Shown piece after piece: positions 19,877 through 30,727 of a stretch of DNA of 64,000 nucleotides (position 1 is the first letter of the stretch; every line of letters begins with the position of its first letter). Origin of the DNA: Oxalobacteraceae bacterium (GTDB lineage Bacteria > Pseudomonadota > Gammaproteobacteria > Burkholderiales > Burkholderiaceae_D). The notes under the pieces were generated by a model. The model did no database searches and had not been told where the DNA came from. It saw only the letters and a program-made list of their open reading frames with translations. The DNA is taken from contig JAJTGD010000005.1 of assembly GCA_021299035.1 (NCBI GenBank), forward strand, positions 1-64,000. The letters run 5' to 3'. Position numbers and translations under genes: made by a program.

Positions 19877-20539
19877 TTACTCGTGGTCCGCGCTGCGGAC
19901 CGCTGCGACGAATGCGCGCATCAGCGCAACATCCTTCACGCCCTTGGCAGATTCAATGCCACTGCTGACATCAACCGCGTGCGGGTGCAACTGACGCACT
20001 GCGCCAGTCGCATTTTGCGCGTTCAAGCCACCACTCAAAACGGCCCGATGCGCGAGTTCTGCGGGAATTAGAGACCAATCGAATACCTTTCCAGTACCAC
20101 CGTACGCGTCACTCCAGGTATCGAGCAACAACCCGGCGAATAACGGGCTGGACGTACGGTAGGCGTGCTCGAATTCTAACAAATCTGGCGATTTCATTTC
20201 TGGCCGGATCCGCAGCGCGCGCAGGAAGGGCCGCCGCACCTGCTCCGCAATAGCGGCGCACTGCGCCGGCGTCTCATCGCCATGGAATTGCAATATCGAT
20301 ATCGGCGCAGCATCGATGCAGGCTTGTACCTCGGCCAGCGTGGGGTTGACGAACAGCCCGACCGTACTAATGAAAGCCGGGATTTGCTCGAATAAGGGGG
20401 CGGCCTGCCGCGGGCTAAGGTAGCGTGGTGATGGCGGATAGAACACCAGACCGATAGCATCGGCGCCGAGTTCAACCGCCGCCGCGACATCCTCCGGGCG
20501 GGTCAGACCGCAAAGCTTGATCCGGGTACGTGCGCTCAT
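19877..20539 (-). CDS. trpF: Phosphoribosylanthranilate isomerase
   Basis: Isomerises phosphoribosylanthranilate in tryptophan synthesis. The 220-aa TIM barrel starts RTRIKLCGLTRPEDVAAA, with the catalytic Cys in KLCG, and has LQFHGDETP and the C-terminal AVDVSSGIESAKGVKD phosphate loop. It lies 6 bp after truA and 21 bp before trpB. Confidence 0.97.
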   Translation of the reverse strand: MSARTRIKLCGLTRPEDVAAAVELGADAIGLVFYPPSPRYLSPRQAAPLFEQIPAFISTVGLFVNPTLAEVQACIDAAPISILQFHGDETPAQCAAIAEQVRRPFLRALRIRPEMKSPDLLEFEHAYRTSSPLFAGLLLDTWSDAYGGTGKVFDWSLIPAELAHRAVLSGGLNAQNATGAVRQLHPHAVDVSSGIESAKGVKDVALMRAFVAAVRSADHE

Positions 20540-20545
20540 ATTGGC

Positions 20546-21358
20546 TTAGTTGAACGGCAGTTCGAAGGGCAATGTGTGCAGTGGGTCGCACTGTTGCGGC
20601 AGACCCCAGCGCGCATCGTAGTCGACTTTGGCCAGATACAAACCATCCGGACTGAAGGTGGGCGCGGCGAGTTCGCGATTTCGGCTGGCAAGCAACTCGC
20701 CCACCCATGCTGCCGGGCGGTTGGCACTACCCACTTGAATCAGTGAGCCGACGATGTTGCGCACCATGTGCTGCAAGAAAGCGTTTGCGCGCAGGGTCAC
20801 GATCAACAGCTCACCGCGCCGATCCACCGCGACCGCCTGCATCTTCCGCACCGGCGACGCCGCCTGACACTCGGCAGCACGAAACGCAGAGAAATCATGC
20901 TCGCCGATCAGCGCCTGCGCCGCAGCATGCATCGCATCCGCGTCGAGCGGCCTGAACGCCCAGCCGGCACGACCATGCCACAAGGGTGAACGCACCGGAT
21001 GGTTGTAGATCACGTAGTGGTAGGTGCGAACGAGCGCAGAAAAACGCGCATGAAAACCATCATCCCCCCCTGCTACCTCTGCTGCCCAGCGCACCGCGAT
21101 CGATGCTGGAAGATAAGCGTTGACACCTCTGACCCATGAGAACGGGTCACGCGCGATGTCGGTATCGAGATGCACCACTTGGCCGAGCGCGTGCACACCG
21201 GCGTCGGTACGGCCTGCGCAAGTCGTGGACAAAGCGCATTGACAGAATTTTGCCAAAGCCTGCTCCAGACTGTCTTGCACAGTCTGCCGATGCGGCTGGG
21301 TTTGCCAGCCCTGCCAAGGTGTACCGTCGTACTGAAGGCCGAGTGCAATGCGTCTCAA
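20546..21358 (-). CDS. truA: tRNA pseudouridine synthase A
   Basis: Makes pseudouridine at positions 38–40 of the tRNA anticodon arm. The 270-aa protein has the N-terminal [14 protein letters not shown], the catalytic Asp in [15 protein letters not shown] near residue 54, and [13 protein letters not shown] near the end. It lies in the conserved fimV–truA–trpF run. Confidence 0.97.
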   Translation of the reverse strand: MRRIALGLQYDGTPWQGWQTQPHRQTVQDSLEQALAKFCQCALSTTCAGRTDAGVHALGQVVHLDTDIARDPFSWVRGVNAYLPASIAVRWAAEVAGGDDGFHARFSALVRTYHYVIYNHPVRSPLWHGRAGWAFRPLDADAMHAAAQALIGEHDFSAFRAAECQAASPVRKMQAVAVDRRGELLIVTLRANAFLQHMVRNIVGSLIQVGSANRPAAWVGELLASRNRELAAPTFSPDGLYLAKVDYDARWGLPQQCDPLHTLPFELPFN

Positions 21359-21405
21359 GTGGCGTCGCGTGTAGTAGCCCGAAGGGGGGCCGGGAGCGCG
21401 CGATT

Positions 21406-23691
21406 CTACGCCAGTTGCTGCAACAGCGTCTGCGCGCGCTGGGCTAACGCCGGGTCGCGCGCACGCGCTACTTCATTCAGCAGATCCCGTGCGCCAGCAT
21501 CATCACCGATCTCGCGACAGGCCATCGCCAGCTCAAGTTTGGTGTTCAACATGGCACTATTGATCGAGCCCTGAGTCATAGGCCCGATCGGCATAGTGGG
21601 TATTAAACCCTGGGTGCTCGTTGGCTCAAGAGAAAAATCAATCACATGCGATGCGTCACTCAGAGCGCTGGTGCTGGCAGCGGCTTCACTTGGGCTCAAC
21701 CCACTCGCGTATTGATGACTAACATGGAAGCCACTGTCGGACCGTGCGCGCGCATTCGAAGCTTTCGCTGCACCAGGAGGATTCATTGGTGGGGCGGATA
21801 TGGGCGATGCACTGAGTGTTTGATGAACTCCGGGCAAGGCCGCCGCAGCATCAGCACCGGTCGTCACCGACTTGTAAAGGTAATTATCGGGCTCTAAGGA
21901 TTGCCCGATGTGCGCTGCACGGGCCCAATCTGCTCCCTGCCCATGGGTCAGTACGCGTAATTCAGCGGCCAGTGTGCCAAAGCGCTGATGATCTTTTCGC
22001 GCAGCATAAATTTCAAGCAGCTTGACCCGCAGTACATGACGGTCAGGATGCGCACGTAACGCATCGAGCAAAATTTCTTCGGCTTGTTCATCGCGCCCAT
22101 AAGCAATATAAACATCGGCCTCGGCGACAGCATCCACTTCACTCATATCGATCTGGCTTACCGATGGTACGAAGTTGGAGTGGAACACACTGTGTGCGGT
22201 ATCGATCTGCCGACCGCCCGCCTCACCGATGACGGTGAGTGACATGGTCGGCTCAACCAGACTGCGATCAAGATCGTCCCCACGATCGCTCTTGCGGCCT
22301 TGACGACGCCAGAGCAAAGCAAGCATCAGCAAGCCTGCGGCAGCGCTCGCGCTTAGGATAGGGTCTAGCTCAATACGAGCTAACGTATCTTCGAACGATG
22401 AAGAGGGACTTGGCGATGGTTTGGCTAATGGTTGGGATGATGGTTTAGGTGATGGCTGAGGCGATGGTTGCGGGATTGGCTTCGGCTCGGGTGTTTGCTC
22501 AGCACGTTGCTGCGCCTCAGACATAACACGGCTCTTCATCTCCAACAATGCCTGCATGTCACCGATATTTTTTTCCAACGCTGCAATACGCGCATTGGCA
22601 TCGGCCAGCGCCTTGTCGCTGGATACTTTTTCAACAGCCTCTTTGGTACTCGTGCCGTGACTGGCAACGTCGCTCCCGCCCGGCGCAGATAGCGTCAGCT
22701 TATCTTGCGCGACCGGCGGTGGCGCTGTCTCGGTCACTTTCACGCTGACACTGCCACCACTGCTCTGTAGATTGACAGGAGGTGCCGTATTCGTTGACAC
22801 CGCCGCAGCTATGCCTTCCCGCGTAGAACTACGCTCCGCAAGTTGACGCTGATAGCGCAAAAAATCTACCGTCTGAACGCGCAGCGTATGACGCGCTTTT
22901 TCTGACGCTATCGTCCGCATCGACTCAGCCGATGGTACAGACAAAACGCTACCATTTCGGAGGCGATGGACATTACCTTCAACGAATGCATCAGGATTAC
23001 GACTGAGCAGCGACACCATCACCTGCTCCAGCTGCACACCATCCGGCCGCAATCGTTGGGCAATGCCGCGCAGCGTTTCGCCACGCCTCACCTGATAGGA
23101 CGGATGGTTAGAGGAATCAGCCATCTGGTCATCCGCCGTTACAGCGGACGAGCTTGCATTCGACGATACTGGGAGCGCTGAGGGGACCGGCGCAGCCGGT
23201 TCGTTTGGCTTGAGCGTACTGTTGGATTCGGTGTTGGCAACGGACGTTGGCGCTGTGATCAGCGCAGGTGGATCGATTAGCAGTACGTACTGGCGGATAG
23301 TACGGACACCATTTGCACTCAGCTCGACCAGCAGATGCATGAAGGGTTCGTTGACCGCGAGATCCGACGCGATGCGAATCAGGTAGCGCCCCTCCTTTTT
23401 TTCGACTGACAAGCGCAGCGAACGCTGTAGCGCGCCCAGATCGATACCGGCACTCGACCAGAGCTCCGGTGATGCCAGCTTGACCGAGACAGACTCCGCC
23501 TCAGCTGGCGTCATCGAGGCAATATCAAGCTCGACATCCAGCCGCTGGCCGAGCGCCGAGCGCACACTGGCGTCGCCCAATGCTGCTGAATTCGCAGCGA
23601 TGGGCTGCATCAGAGCAGCCATCAGCGCACCCATCGGCGCGAGGTAGATCAGTAGGGAACGGGGATGCGAAAAAATTGAGCGGCAAAACAT
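21406..23691 (-). CDS. fimV: FimV/HubP-like polar hub protein
   Basis: Family members are inner-membrane, peptidoglycan-binding proteins that organise cell poles and type IV pili. The 761-aa protein has an N-terminal signal or anchor segment, the FimV N-terminal domain ([17 protein letters not shown]) and a LysM domain ([16 protein letters not shown]). A helical segment and a Pro/Ser/Lys-rich linker follow, then a membrane helix ([14 protein letters not shown]). A TPR-like cytoplasmic region and the C-terminal FimV helix ([22 protein letters not shown]…) complete it. The layout matches full-length members. Its place between asd and truA is conserved. Confidence 0.92.
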   Translation of the reverse strand: MFCRSIFSHPRSLLIYLAPMGALMAALMQPIAANSAALGDASVRSALGQRLDVELDIASMTPAEAESVSVKLASPELWSSAGIDLGALQRSLRLSVEKKEGRYLIRIASDLAVNEPFMHLLVELSANGVRTIRQYVLLIDPPALITAPTSVANTESNSTLKPNEPAAPVPSALPVSSNASSSAVTADDQMADSSNHPSYQVRRGETLRGIAQRLRPDGVQLEQVMVSLLSRNPDAFVEGNVHRLRNGSVLSVPSAESMRTIASEKARHTLRVQTVDFLRYQRQLAERSSTREGIAAAVSTNTAPPVNLQSSGGSVSVKVTETAPPPVAQDKLTLSAPGGSDVASHGTSTKEAVEKVSSDKALADANARIAALEKNIGDMQALLEMKSRVMSEAQQRAEQTPEPKPIPQPSPQPSPKPSSQPLAKPSPSPSSSFEDTLARIELDPILSASAAAGLLMLALLWRRQGRKSDRGDDLDRSLVEPTMSLTVIGEAGGRQIDTAHSVFHSNFVPSVSQIDMSEVDAVAEADVYIAYGRDEQAEEILLDALRAHPDRHVLRVKLLEIYAARKDHQRFGTLAAELRVLTHGQGADWARAAHIGQSLEPDNYLYKSVTTGADAAAALPGVHQTLSASPISAPPMNPPGAAKASNARARSDSGFHVSHQYASGLSPSEAAASTSALSDASHVIDFSLEPTSTQGLIPTMPIGPMTQGSINSAMLNTKLELAMACREIGDDAGARDLLNEVARARDPALAQRAQTLLQQLA

Positions 23692-23815
23692 CGCGAGACC
23701 TTACCACCTCGGGAAAGTACGCCGCAAGGGTGAAGCAGTCTGCAACGCTCAGAAAAACCCGCTTGCTTCAAGCTCGTTCGAATATCGAGCGGGTTCGGTT
23801 GTGAGGTAACAACAC

Positions 23816-24952
23816 TCAGGCGTCGAGTAGGATCCGTAGCATGCGGCGCAGCGGTTCAGCGGCACCCCACAGTAGTTGATCACCCACCGTAAATGCAGAA
23901 AGATACTGCTCGCCCATTTGCATTTTACGGACGCGCCCGACCGGGATCGTGAGCTTGCCGGTGGTTGCTGCAGGCGTCAGCTCATGCATGGAAGCCTCAC
24001 GTGTGTTGGGTACCAGTTTCACCCACGCGTTATCGCTCGCGATGATGTCATTGACCTCATCGAGTGGCACATTTTTCTTGAGCTTGATGGTGAGTGCCTG
24101 CGAATGACAACGCATGGCGCCGATACGGACACACAGCCCGTCAATCGCAATGGCTTCTTTCGCGCCAGTACCAAATGACTCGCCACGACCAAGAATCTTG
24201 TTTGCCTCTGCACCCGCCTTCCATTCCTCGCGCGACTGGCCGTTGCCAAGGTCTTTGTCAATCCAAGGAATTAAATTACCGCCAAGCGGTACGCCAAATT
24301 GCTGTGTCTCGTCTGCGCTGAAGGCATGCTGCTTGGCCAGTACTTTACGATCAATCTCAAGAATGGCTGAGGCAGGATCGTCGAGCAGCGCCTTGACCTC
24401 TGCGTTGATACTGCCAAACTGCGTTAGCAGCTCACGCATGTGCTGCGCACCACCCCCGGACGCCGCCTGATAGGTCATGGACGTCATCCAGTCGACCAGA
24501 TCATGCTTAAACAAGCCGCCGAGCCCCATCAGCATGCACGACACCGTACAGTTACCGCCAATGTAATTTTTTACGCCCTTGCTCAAGCCATCCTTGATGA
24601 CGCCGAGATTAATAGGGTCGAGCACGATGATGGCATCGTCTTTCATGCGTAGCGTGGAGGCAGCGTCGATCCAGTACCCCTGCCAACCGGCAGCACGTAG
24701 CTTGGGGAAGATCTCGGTAGTGTATTCACCGCCCTGGCAGGTAAGGATGATGTCGCACTTTTTCAGCGCTTCGATATCATTCGCGTCTTTCAGCGCAGTC
24801 TCGTTCTTTGCCAGCGCGGGCGCTTTACCGCCCGCATTCGATGTCGAGAAGAATACCGGCTCGATGTGCGCGAAATCATTTTCTTCTTGCATGCGCTGCA
24901 TCAGCACCGAGCCCACCATACCGCGCCAACCGACCAGACCTACGAGTTTCAT
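23816..24952 (-). CDS. asd: Aspartate-semialdehyde dehydrogenase
   Basis: NADPH-dependent reduction of aspartyl phosphate, a branch point to lysine/diaminopimelate, methionine and threonine. The 378-aa protein starts [21 protein letters not shown], with the nucleotide-binding GWRGMVGS. The active Cys135 is in [10 protein letters not shown]. The later [17 protein letters not shown] stretch is typical of the gammaproteobacterial-type subfamily. It follows leuB across a repeat-rich spacer. Confidence 0.97.
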   Translation of the reverse strand: MKLVGLVGWRGMVGSVLMQRMQEENDFAHIEPVFFSTSNAGGKAPALAKNETALKDANDIEALKKCDIILTCQGGEYTTEIFPKLRAAGWQGYWIDAASTLRMKDDAIIVLDPINLGVIKDGLSKGVKNYIGGNCTVSCMLMGLGGLFKHDLVDWMTSMTYQAASGGGAQHMRELLTQFGSINAEVKALLDDPASAILEIDRKVLAKQHAFSADETQQFGVPLGGNLIPWIDKDLGNGQSREEWKAGAEANKILGRGESFGTGAKEAIAIDGLCVRIGAMRCHSQALTIKLKKNVPLDEVNDIIASDNAWVKLVPNTREASMHELTPAATTGKLTIPVGRVRKMQMGEQYLSAFTVGDQLLWGAAEPLRRMLRILLDA

Positions 24953-24981
24953 TTACGTTTCCTTGGTTTCTCAGAGCCAGT

Positions 24982-25140
24982 GGATCCCGGCCTTCGTCGG
25001 GATGACAATTTTGTGGCCGCCAGACTTAAACACGGTTCATTTATCGCCAGCCACAACAAAGGTCATTTCGGCGCAGGCCGGAATACAGTCAATCACTACT
25101 CACCCCAAATAGGGTCATTCCGGCGCAGGCCGGAATCCAG
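24982..25140. repeat. REP-type palindrome cluster (asd–leuB)
   Basis: Palindromes lie at 24982–25006, 25062–25088 and 25114–25140. The last two share one orientation and the first is inverted to them. They fill most of the leuB–asd spacer. Confidence 0.88.
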
Positions 25141-25147
25141 CTTATTT

Positions 25148-26218
25148 TTACGCCAATGCCTTCACTACCGCATCACCCATCTCAGCCGTACCCACCTTGG
25201 TGGTACCAGCCTCGTAGATGTCCGGCGTGCGCAGGCCTTGCGCGAGCACTCTCTTCACCGCGCTTTCGATACGATCCGCTTCCGCAGGCAAATTGAGCGA
25301 GAAACGCAGCATCATCGCTGCCGACAAAATAGTGGCCAACGGATTGGCAATGCCTTTACCGGCAATATCCGGTGCCGATCCGTGCGAGGGCTCGTACAGT
25401 CCCTTGTTATTCGCATCCAGCGACGCCGACGGCAGCATGCCGATCGAACCGGTCAGCATCGCTGCTGCATCGGACAAAATATCGCCAAACATATTGCCGG
25501 TGACGAGGACGTCAAATTTTTTCGGTGCCCGCACTAATTGCATCGCAGCGTTGTCGACGTACATATGATCCAACTCGACGTCTGGGTATTCCTTGTGCAC
25601 GTCAGTCATGATGTCCTTCCAGAACTGGAAGGTCTCGAGCACGTTCGCCTTGTCGACCGAGGTCAGTCGCTTGCTGCGCTTTTGTGCCGCCTGAAATGCG
25701 ACATGGGCAATACGACGAATTTCAGGCTCCGAGTAACGCATAGTGTCGAATCCCTCGCGCGCACCCTTGAACGGGCCATCAGGCGCTTCACGCACACCCC
25801 GTGGCTGGCCGAAGTAAATATCGCCATTCAATTCACGCACGATCAGAATATCCAGCCCTGAAACAATTTCCGGCTTCAGTGAAGACGCACCCACCAACTC
25901 AGGGTACAGAATCGCCGGACGAAAATTTGCAAACAGGGTGAGATGTTTACGAAGACCCAGAATCGCCTGCTCGGGACGCAGCGGCCGGTCTAGCGTGTCG
26001 TACTTCCAGTCTCCGACGGCACCAAATAAAATCGCGTCCGCTTCCTTGGCCAGCTTCAAGGTCCCTTCTGGCAGCGGGTGTCCATGCGCTTCGTAGCCAG
26101 CGCCGCCTACTGGCGCGCTCTCCATCTCGAATTTTTGGTCGAGCGCGTTCAGAACCTTGAGGGCCTGATCAACGATCTCGGTACCGATGCCGTCACCCGG
26201 CAGGATTGCAATTTTCAT
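25148..26218 (-). CDS. leuB: 3-isopropylmalate dehydrogenase
   Basis: Oxidises and decarboxylates 3-isopropylmalate with NAD in leucine synthesis. The 356-aa protein starts [20 protein letters not shown] and has the substrate and metal region ([30 protein letters not shown]) and the NAD loop region [20 protein letters not shown]. The aberrant end of leuD reads 26 bp into its start. The ancestral leuD stop lies 15 bp upstream of it. Confidence 0.98.
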   Translation of the reverse strand: MKIAILPGDGIGTEIVDQALKVLNALDQKFEMESAPVGGAGYEAHGHPLPEGTLKLAKEADAILFGAVGDWKYDTLDRPLRPEQAILGLRKHLTLFANFRPAILYPELVGASSLKPEIVSGLDILIVRELNGDIYFGQPRGVREAPDGPFKGAREGFDTMRYSEPEIRRIAHVAFQAAQKRSKRLTSVDKANVLETFQFWKDIMTDVHKEYPDVELDHMYVDNAAMQLVRAPKKFDVLVTGNMFGDILSDAAAMLTGSIGMLPSASLDANNKGLYEPSHGSAPDIAGKGIANPLATILSAAMMLRFSLNLPAEADRIESAVKRVLAQGLRTPDIYEAGTTKVGTAEMGDAVVKALA

Positions 26219-26741
26219 GGGAAATAGAAGGTATTAGGTAATCGTGTTGGTCAGCCAAGGGAACGTCACCAGATGACGCTCCTCGAATCCGTAGCTGATA
26301 GCCGGGGAAGGCTTTCACCTGATTGAATAGCTGATCGACCTCCTGCTCAGAGAGCACGATAGGTAGCAAGCCGTTCTTGTAGCAATTATTGAAGAAAATA
26401 TCGGCAAAGCTCGGGGCAACAATGGCCCGGAAACCGAATTGCTCTAGTGCCCATGGCGCATGTTCACGCGAGGAGCCGCAGCCGAAATTTTTACGCGTCA
26501 GCAGGATGGAGGCCCCCTGATAGCGCGGCTGATTCAGAACGAAATCCGGATTCAGCGGGCGCTTGCTGTTGTCAACGCCGGGCTGACCCACATCGAGATA
26601 GCGCCACTCATCGAACAGGTTCGGCCCAAAGCCCGTACGCTTGATCGATTTCAGGAACTGCTTCGGAATAATCGCATCAGTATCGACGTTGGCACGATCG
26701 AGCGGCGCAACTAATCCTTCAAGTACGGTAAATGGCGTCAT
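26193..26741 (-). pseudogene. leuD: 3-isopropylmalate dehydratase small subunit with internal deletion/frameshift
   Basis: Residues 1–150 ([20 protein letters not shown] … VKAFPGYQL) match a normal LeuD, including the [15 protein letters not shown] swivelling loop. After position ~26296 the frame yields 32 unrelated residues that run into leuB. In the neighbouring frame the same DNA encodes [19 protein letters not shown] and a stop at 26234–26236, which is the expected LeuD C-terminus. Roughly 45–55 codons between these parts, including the usual KYCLLNGFDDIGLTLRHAD region, are missing and the join is out of frame. The product is probably inactive or impaired, unless this is an assembly error. 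Confidence 0.8.
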
Positions 26742-26768
26742 GGTGATTGATTAAAAATTTGGAGCAAC

Positions 26769-26891
26769 TTATTTTTTGCTGGCGCCTTGCACTTTTTCGC
26801 CGAGCTTCTCGACATCTTTGCCGATACCATTGATCGTATTGCATGCGGCCAGTAGGTAAACCGAAAAAATCAGTAGTGCTATTTTTTTCAT
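26769..26891 (-). CDS. Entericidin-type small lipoprotein (40 aa)
   Basis: A 40-aa ORF between leuC and leuD. Its signal peptide MKKIALLIFSVYLLAACN has the lipobox LAAC (Cys17), followed by NTINGIGKDVEKLGEKVQGA, the entericidin A/B pattern. Family members are small cell-envelope lipoproteins, studied in E. coli as a toxin/antidote pair. Only one copy is present. The leuC–ecn–leuD arrangement is one I associate with Burkholderiales. Confidence 0.88.
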   Translation of the reverse strand: MKKIALLIFSVYLLAACNTINGIGKDVEKLGEKVQGASKK

Positions 26892-26912
26892 GGTGCCTAT
26901 CTCCGAAACTGA

Positions 26913-28313
26913 TTACATCATTCGAACATCAACAAAATGACCGGCGACGCCCGCTGCCGCTGCCATCGCCGGACTGACTAGATGGGTACGACCACCGGCA
27001 CCCTGGCGACCTTCGAAATTACGATTCGAGGTGGAAGCGCATCGCTCACCTGGCTCGAGCCGGTCCGCGTTCATCGCCAAGCACATCGAGCAACCAGGCT
27101 CGCGCCACTCGAACCCTGCGTCCTTGAAAATTTTGTCGAGACCTTCGCGCTCCGCCTGTTCTTTCACCAAGCCTGAGCCGGGTACCACCATCGCCAAGGT
27201 CACGTTTGAGGCGCGGAATTTACCGCGCACCACTGACGCTGCGGCGCGTAAATCTTCGATACGAGAATTAGTGCACGAGCCAATAAACACCTTATCGATA
27301 CGTATGTCAGTGATAGCGGTGTTGGGCTTGAGGTTCATGTACACCAGCGCCTTTTCCATCGCATCGCGCTTGACCGGATCTTTCTCTTTGTCGGGGTCGG
27401 GTACGCGTGCATCAACCGACACCACCATCTCGGGCGAAGTACCCCAAGTGACTTGCGGGATAATCTCGGCAGCATCAATCATGACCACCGCATCAAACTT
27501 GGCATCAGTATCGGAGTGCAGCGTCCGCCAATACGCAACGGCTTGATCCCAGTGCGGGCCCACTGGCGAATACGGGCGCCCCTTCACGTAATTGATAGTA
27601 GTGTCATCCACCGCCACCATGCCCGCGCGCGCACCGGCCTCGATCGCCATATTGCAGACGGTCATCCGGCCTTCCATCGACAACGCACGGATCGCTGAGC
27701 CAGCAAACTCGATCGCATAGCCGGTACCGCCGGCGGTGCCGATCTTGCCGATCACCGCCAGTACGATATCTTTGGCGGTGACGCCAGTGCCGAGTTTGCC
27801 CTCGACCTGCACCAGCATCGCTTTTGATTTTTTCGCGAGCAGTGTCTGCGTCGCCAGCACGTGCTCGACTTCCGAGGTGCCGATACCGTGAGCCAGCGCA
27901 CCGAATGCACCATGCGTCGAAGTGTGCGAGTCACCGCAGACAACAGTCATGCCGGGCAAGGTTGCGCCCTGCTCGGGCCCGATCACGTGCACGATGCCTT
28001 GGCGCTTGTCCTGCATGTTGAAGTAGGTCAGGCCGTACGCCTTTGCATTGGCATCCAGCGTCTCGACCTGCAAGCGCGAGACGGGGTCTTCAATGCCGCC
28101 AGCACGATGCGTGGTGGGTACATTATGGTCAGCCACCACCAGATTCGCAGCATTACGCCAGGGCTTGCGGTGCGCAAGTTTCAGGCCCTCGAAAGCCTGC
28201 GGGCTGGTGACTTCATGCACCAAGTGCCGATCGATATAGAGAATGGTGGTGCCGTCCTCCGCGGTGTTCACCACGTGGGACTCCCAAAGTTTGTCGTACA
28301 GGGTTTTGGCCAT
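26913..28313 (-). CDS. leuC: 3-isopropylmalate dehydratase large subunit
   Basis: The aconitase-type 4Fe-4S enzyme subunit that isomerises 2- to 3-isopropylmalate with LeuD. I start at ATG 28313 ([15 protein letters not shown]), five codons inside the TTG. That gives 466 aa. Cluster cysteines are in [16 protein letters not shown] and [43 protein letters not shown] is intact. The large subunit therefore looks functional while its partner leuD is damaged. Confidence 0.97.
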   Translation of the reverse strand: MAKTLYDKLWESHVVNTAEDGTTILYIDRHLVHEVTSPQAFEGLKLAHRKPWRNAANLVVADHNVPTTHRAGGIEDPVSRLQVETLDANAKAYGLTYFNMQDKRQGIVHVIGPEQGATLPGMTVVCGDSHTSTHGAFGALAHGIGTSEVEHVLATQTLLAKKSKAMLVQVEGKLGTGVTAKDIVLAVIGKIGTAGGTGYAIEFAGSAIRALSMEGRMTVCNMAIEAGARAGMVAVDDTTINYVKGRPYSPVGPHWDQAVAYWRTLHSDTDAKFDAVVMIDAAEIIPQVTWGTSPEMVVSVDARVPDPDKEKDPVKRDAMEKALVYMNLKPNTAITDIRIDKVFIGSCTNSRIEDLRAAASVVRGKFRASNVTLAMVVPGSGLVKEQAEREGLDKIFKDAGFEWREPGCSMCLAMNADRLEPGERCASTSNRNFEGRQGAGGRTHLVSPAMAAAAGVAGHFVDVRMM

Positions 28314-28484
28314 CGCAAGGTCGCGCAAAAAGGGGCGTTAAAACGAGCAGAATAGCCCGCGATTATGCCATAGCGACCGCCTCGCTCAGAGGCAAACAGC
28401 CTAGCTTACCGAATTGCTTGGTAGGGCCTGTCGGGCGAGAAATCAGGCCCAAGGCCACCGGTCAGGCCGACCCGATGTATCTGG

Positions 28485-29300
28485 CTAGCGCTTGGCCTGC
28501 TGGTACAAGGGCATCACCTTCTCGCTGTATTCCGTCAGGTCGCGCACACGCTCGCCGCGCGGAGGGTGGGTCGACATGAACTTGGGTGGCTCTTTGCCGC
28601 CAATCTCACCCATTTTTTTCCAGAGGCTCACCGCAGCACGCGGGTCGTAGCCCGCACGTGCCGCCAGCTCCACCCCCATGCGATCGGCTTCAATTTCATG
28701 GGTACGCGAGTTGGGCAAGCCGAGCAGGCCTTGATATGCGTATTCCATGCCCTTCTGGCCCAGGGAGCCCACGCCGACCACCGCCGCGACTACACTGATA
28801 CCGATACTGGCGACGGCTTGTTCCGAGGCACGCTCACGCGAGTGCTCGCGTAGCGCATGGGACACCTCGTGCCCCATGACGGCCGCTAATTCATCGTCGG
28901 TTAGCCGCAGTTTTTCAATTAATCCGGTATAGACCGCAATTTTCCCACCGGGCATGCACCACGCATTCACCTCCGGGGAAGTGATGACGTTGACTTCCCA
29001 CGTCCAGTTCAAAGCATCGGACCGGAAGACGCGAGTCTGCGCTATCAGCCTGTCGGCAATCGTTTTCACACGGTTGCTTTGCGCAGCATCGGCATTCAGC
29101 TTGCCGTTTTTTTGGGCATCTGCCATCAGCTGTGCGTATTGTTTAGTGGCTGCAGAGACCATGCTCGCACTTGAAATCGCCATGCGCTGCTCGCGATTGA
29201 CACCAACCACTCCCGTCTGCGTGGTGTTCTCTGTCTTGCAGCCCACTAATACCAAGCCGCTGAACAACAGCGCAATCAGACTGCGCCATTGATGACTCAT
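28485..29300 (-). CDS. M48 family metallopeptidase, lipoprotein (LoiP/YcaL-like)
   Basis: A periplasmic zinc metalloprotease likely tied to envelope quality control. Starting at ATG 29300 (GGAGCGAGGC upstream) gives 271 aa with a lipoprotein signal (LIALLFSGLVLVGC). The peptidase M48 domain contains the zinc motif HEVSH in ELAAVMGHEVSHALREHSRE and the third-ligand region NSRTHEIEADRMGVELAARAGYDP. Its ATG overlaps the stop of the upstream MFS gene (ATGA), so it is coupled to it. Confidence 0.93.
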   Translation of the reverse strand: MSHQWRSLIALLFSGLVLVGCKTENTTQTGVVGVNREQRMAISSASMVSAATKQYAQLMADAQKNGKLNADAAQSNRVKTIADRLIAQTRVFRSDALNWTWEVNVITSPEVNAWCMPGGKIAVYTGLIEKLRLTDDELAAVMGHEVSHALREHSRERASEQAVASIGISVVAAVVGVGSLGQKGMEYAYQGLLGLPNSRTHEIEADRMGVELAARAGYDPRAAVSLWKKMGEIGGKEPPKFMSTHPPRGERVRDLTEYSEKVMPLYQQAKR

Positions 29301-30487
29301 GCCTCGCTCCTTCCCAAACCAGATACTGGCAGCGGACGCTGCCACCGAAAACTTAACCAAGCGGCCACCCAGCCAAGTGCACACATGGCAGATGCCACGA
29401 TATAGACCGACGTTGCACCAAATGTATCCCAGCAAGCGGACAACAGCAATCCGCCCAAGCTACCACCCAAACCGTAGGACACGCTGATGAACAAGGCTTG
29501 TCCTCGCGCCTGCAAGGGCCCAGAAAACCAGCGCTGCAATGTTGCCACCGATGCCGAGTGATGCACGCCGAAAGTCGCTGCGTGTAGCACCTGCGCCAAC
29601 AACAATAAGGCCAAAGATTCTGCACCAAAGCCGATCAGCGCGAACCGTACAACGCCAACGGCTAAGCTCATCAACATCAGAAAACGCAAACCATATCGCC
29701 GGAAGATCGGTGCCTGCCAGTAGAAAAATAGAATCTCGGCAATCACACCAAGCGACCACATCAGTCCAATCACCGTCTTGCTGTAGCCAATTTGTGCGAG
29801 GTACAAGGAGTAGTACACATAAAGCGCGGCATGCGCCGCCACCATCAAGAATGTAGAAATAAAGAAGGCAATCACTTCGCGTTCTTTTAGAAGTGCACGT
29901 ACCGAGGGCATGGCTTGGGGATGCGCTGACTGGATTTCCTCATGCATACCAGCTGCTGCCACCACCACTAATAACAAGAGTAGGAGCGCAATCGTGGGCA
30001 TTAAAGCGATACCAAATGTATCCAGTAACTGCCCTGACGCCATCACCGCAACGATAAACCCGACAGAGCCCCACAAACGCAATCGGCCATAGTGGGTTAA
30101 ATCACCGCGCATCGCCGACAGCATTTGCGCCTCTGACAGCGGGCCTTGTGCGCTGGTGAACAGATTTAGCACAATGAGTAGAACAAAAAAATACGTGAAA
30201 GACTCGCCCCAAAACATCCCAGCGAATACACAGGCTGCAGCGATGGAGGTCAGCCGGAGTACCAACACGCGGCGGCGCGTATGGTCGGCCACCCAGCCCC
30301 ACAGATTAGGGCCGAAGATACGCATCACCTGCATCATCGACATCAAGACGCCGATCTGCGTCGCGGAGATGTTCTTATCCGCGAAGTACAAGCTGGCGTA
30401 AGGCGAGAAAACCCCAACGTAGCCGTAATAAGCGAAGAAGAACAGCGCGAAGTTGAGCGATTGTGGAGGCTTGGATCCGGGCGTCAC
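29297..30487 (-). CDS. MFS transporter, HcaT/MFS_1-like family
   Basis: An inner-membrane transporter with about 12 helices, 396 aa. It resembles the 3-phenylpropionate/nucleoside-type MFS_1-like group. It starts with NFALFFFAYYGYVGVFSPYASLYF and has WGWVADHTRRRVLVLR, the loop between helices 2 and 3. The substrate cannot be told from sequence. It overlaps the M48 gene by 4 bp. Confidence 0.85.
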   Translation of the reverse strand: MTPGSKPPQSLNFALFFFAYYGYVGVFSPYASLYFADKNISATQIGVLMSMMQVMRIFGPNLWGWVADHTRRRVLVLRLTSIAAACVFAGMFWGESFTYFFVLLIVLNLFTSAQGPLSEAQMLSAMRGDLTHYGRLRLWGSVGFIVAVMASGQLLDTFGIALMPTIALLLLLLVVVAAAGMHEEIQSAHPQAMPSVRALLKEREVIAFFISTFLMVAAHAALYVYYSLYLAQIGYSKTVIGLMWSLGVIAEILFFYWQAPIFRRYGLRFLMLMSLAVGVVRFALIGFGAESLALLLLAQVLHAATFGVHHSASVATLQRWFSGPLQARGQALFISVSYGLGGSLGGLLLSACWDTFGATSVYIVASAMCALGWVAAWLSFRWQRPLPVSGLGRSEA

Positions 30488-30507
30488 TGAGTTTGCGAAA
30501 ATTGTCT

Positions 30508-30721
30508 GGACCCCGGCCTACGCCGGGGTGACGAAATTAAGTCCAATAGGATGTTACGAGTGACCCCAGCATGGGCAGGACTGACGAAATTAAGTACGAC
30601 GTGATGCTGCGAGATACTCCGGAGTTAACCAGAGTGTCATGTGTTTTATTGCCGAAGCACGATGCAAAATGACTTCTCTGGGCCGCACTAGTGGGTCATC
30701 CGGGCGGATGCCGGGATCCAG
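30508..30721. repeat. REP-type palindrome cluster (MFS–aroC)
   Basis: A clear palindrome lies at 30508–30532, a decayed copy at about 30561–30586, and an inverted one at 30695–30721 that ends just before the aroC stop. Apart from these the 240-bp spacer shows nothing coding. Confidence 0.85.
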
Positions 30722-30727
30722 AGAAAA

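Noticed and set aside
26193-26290. The unusual LeuD C-terminus as a real alternative ending
   Set aside because: The normal C-terminus is plainly readable in the adjacent frame with a stop at the expected distance from leuB.
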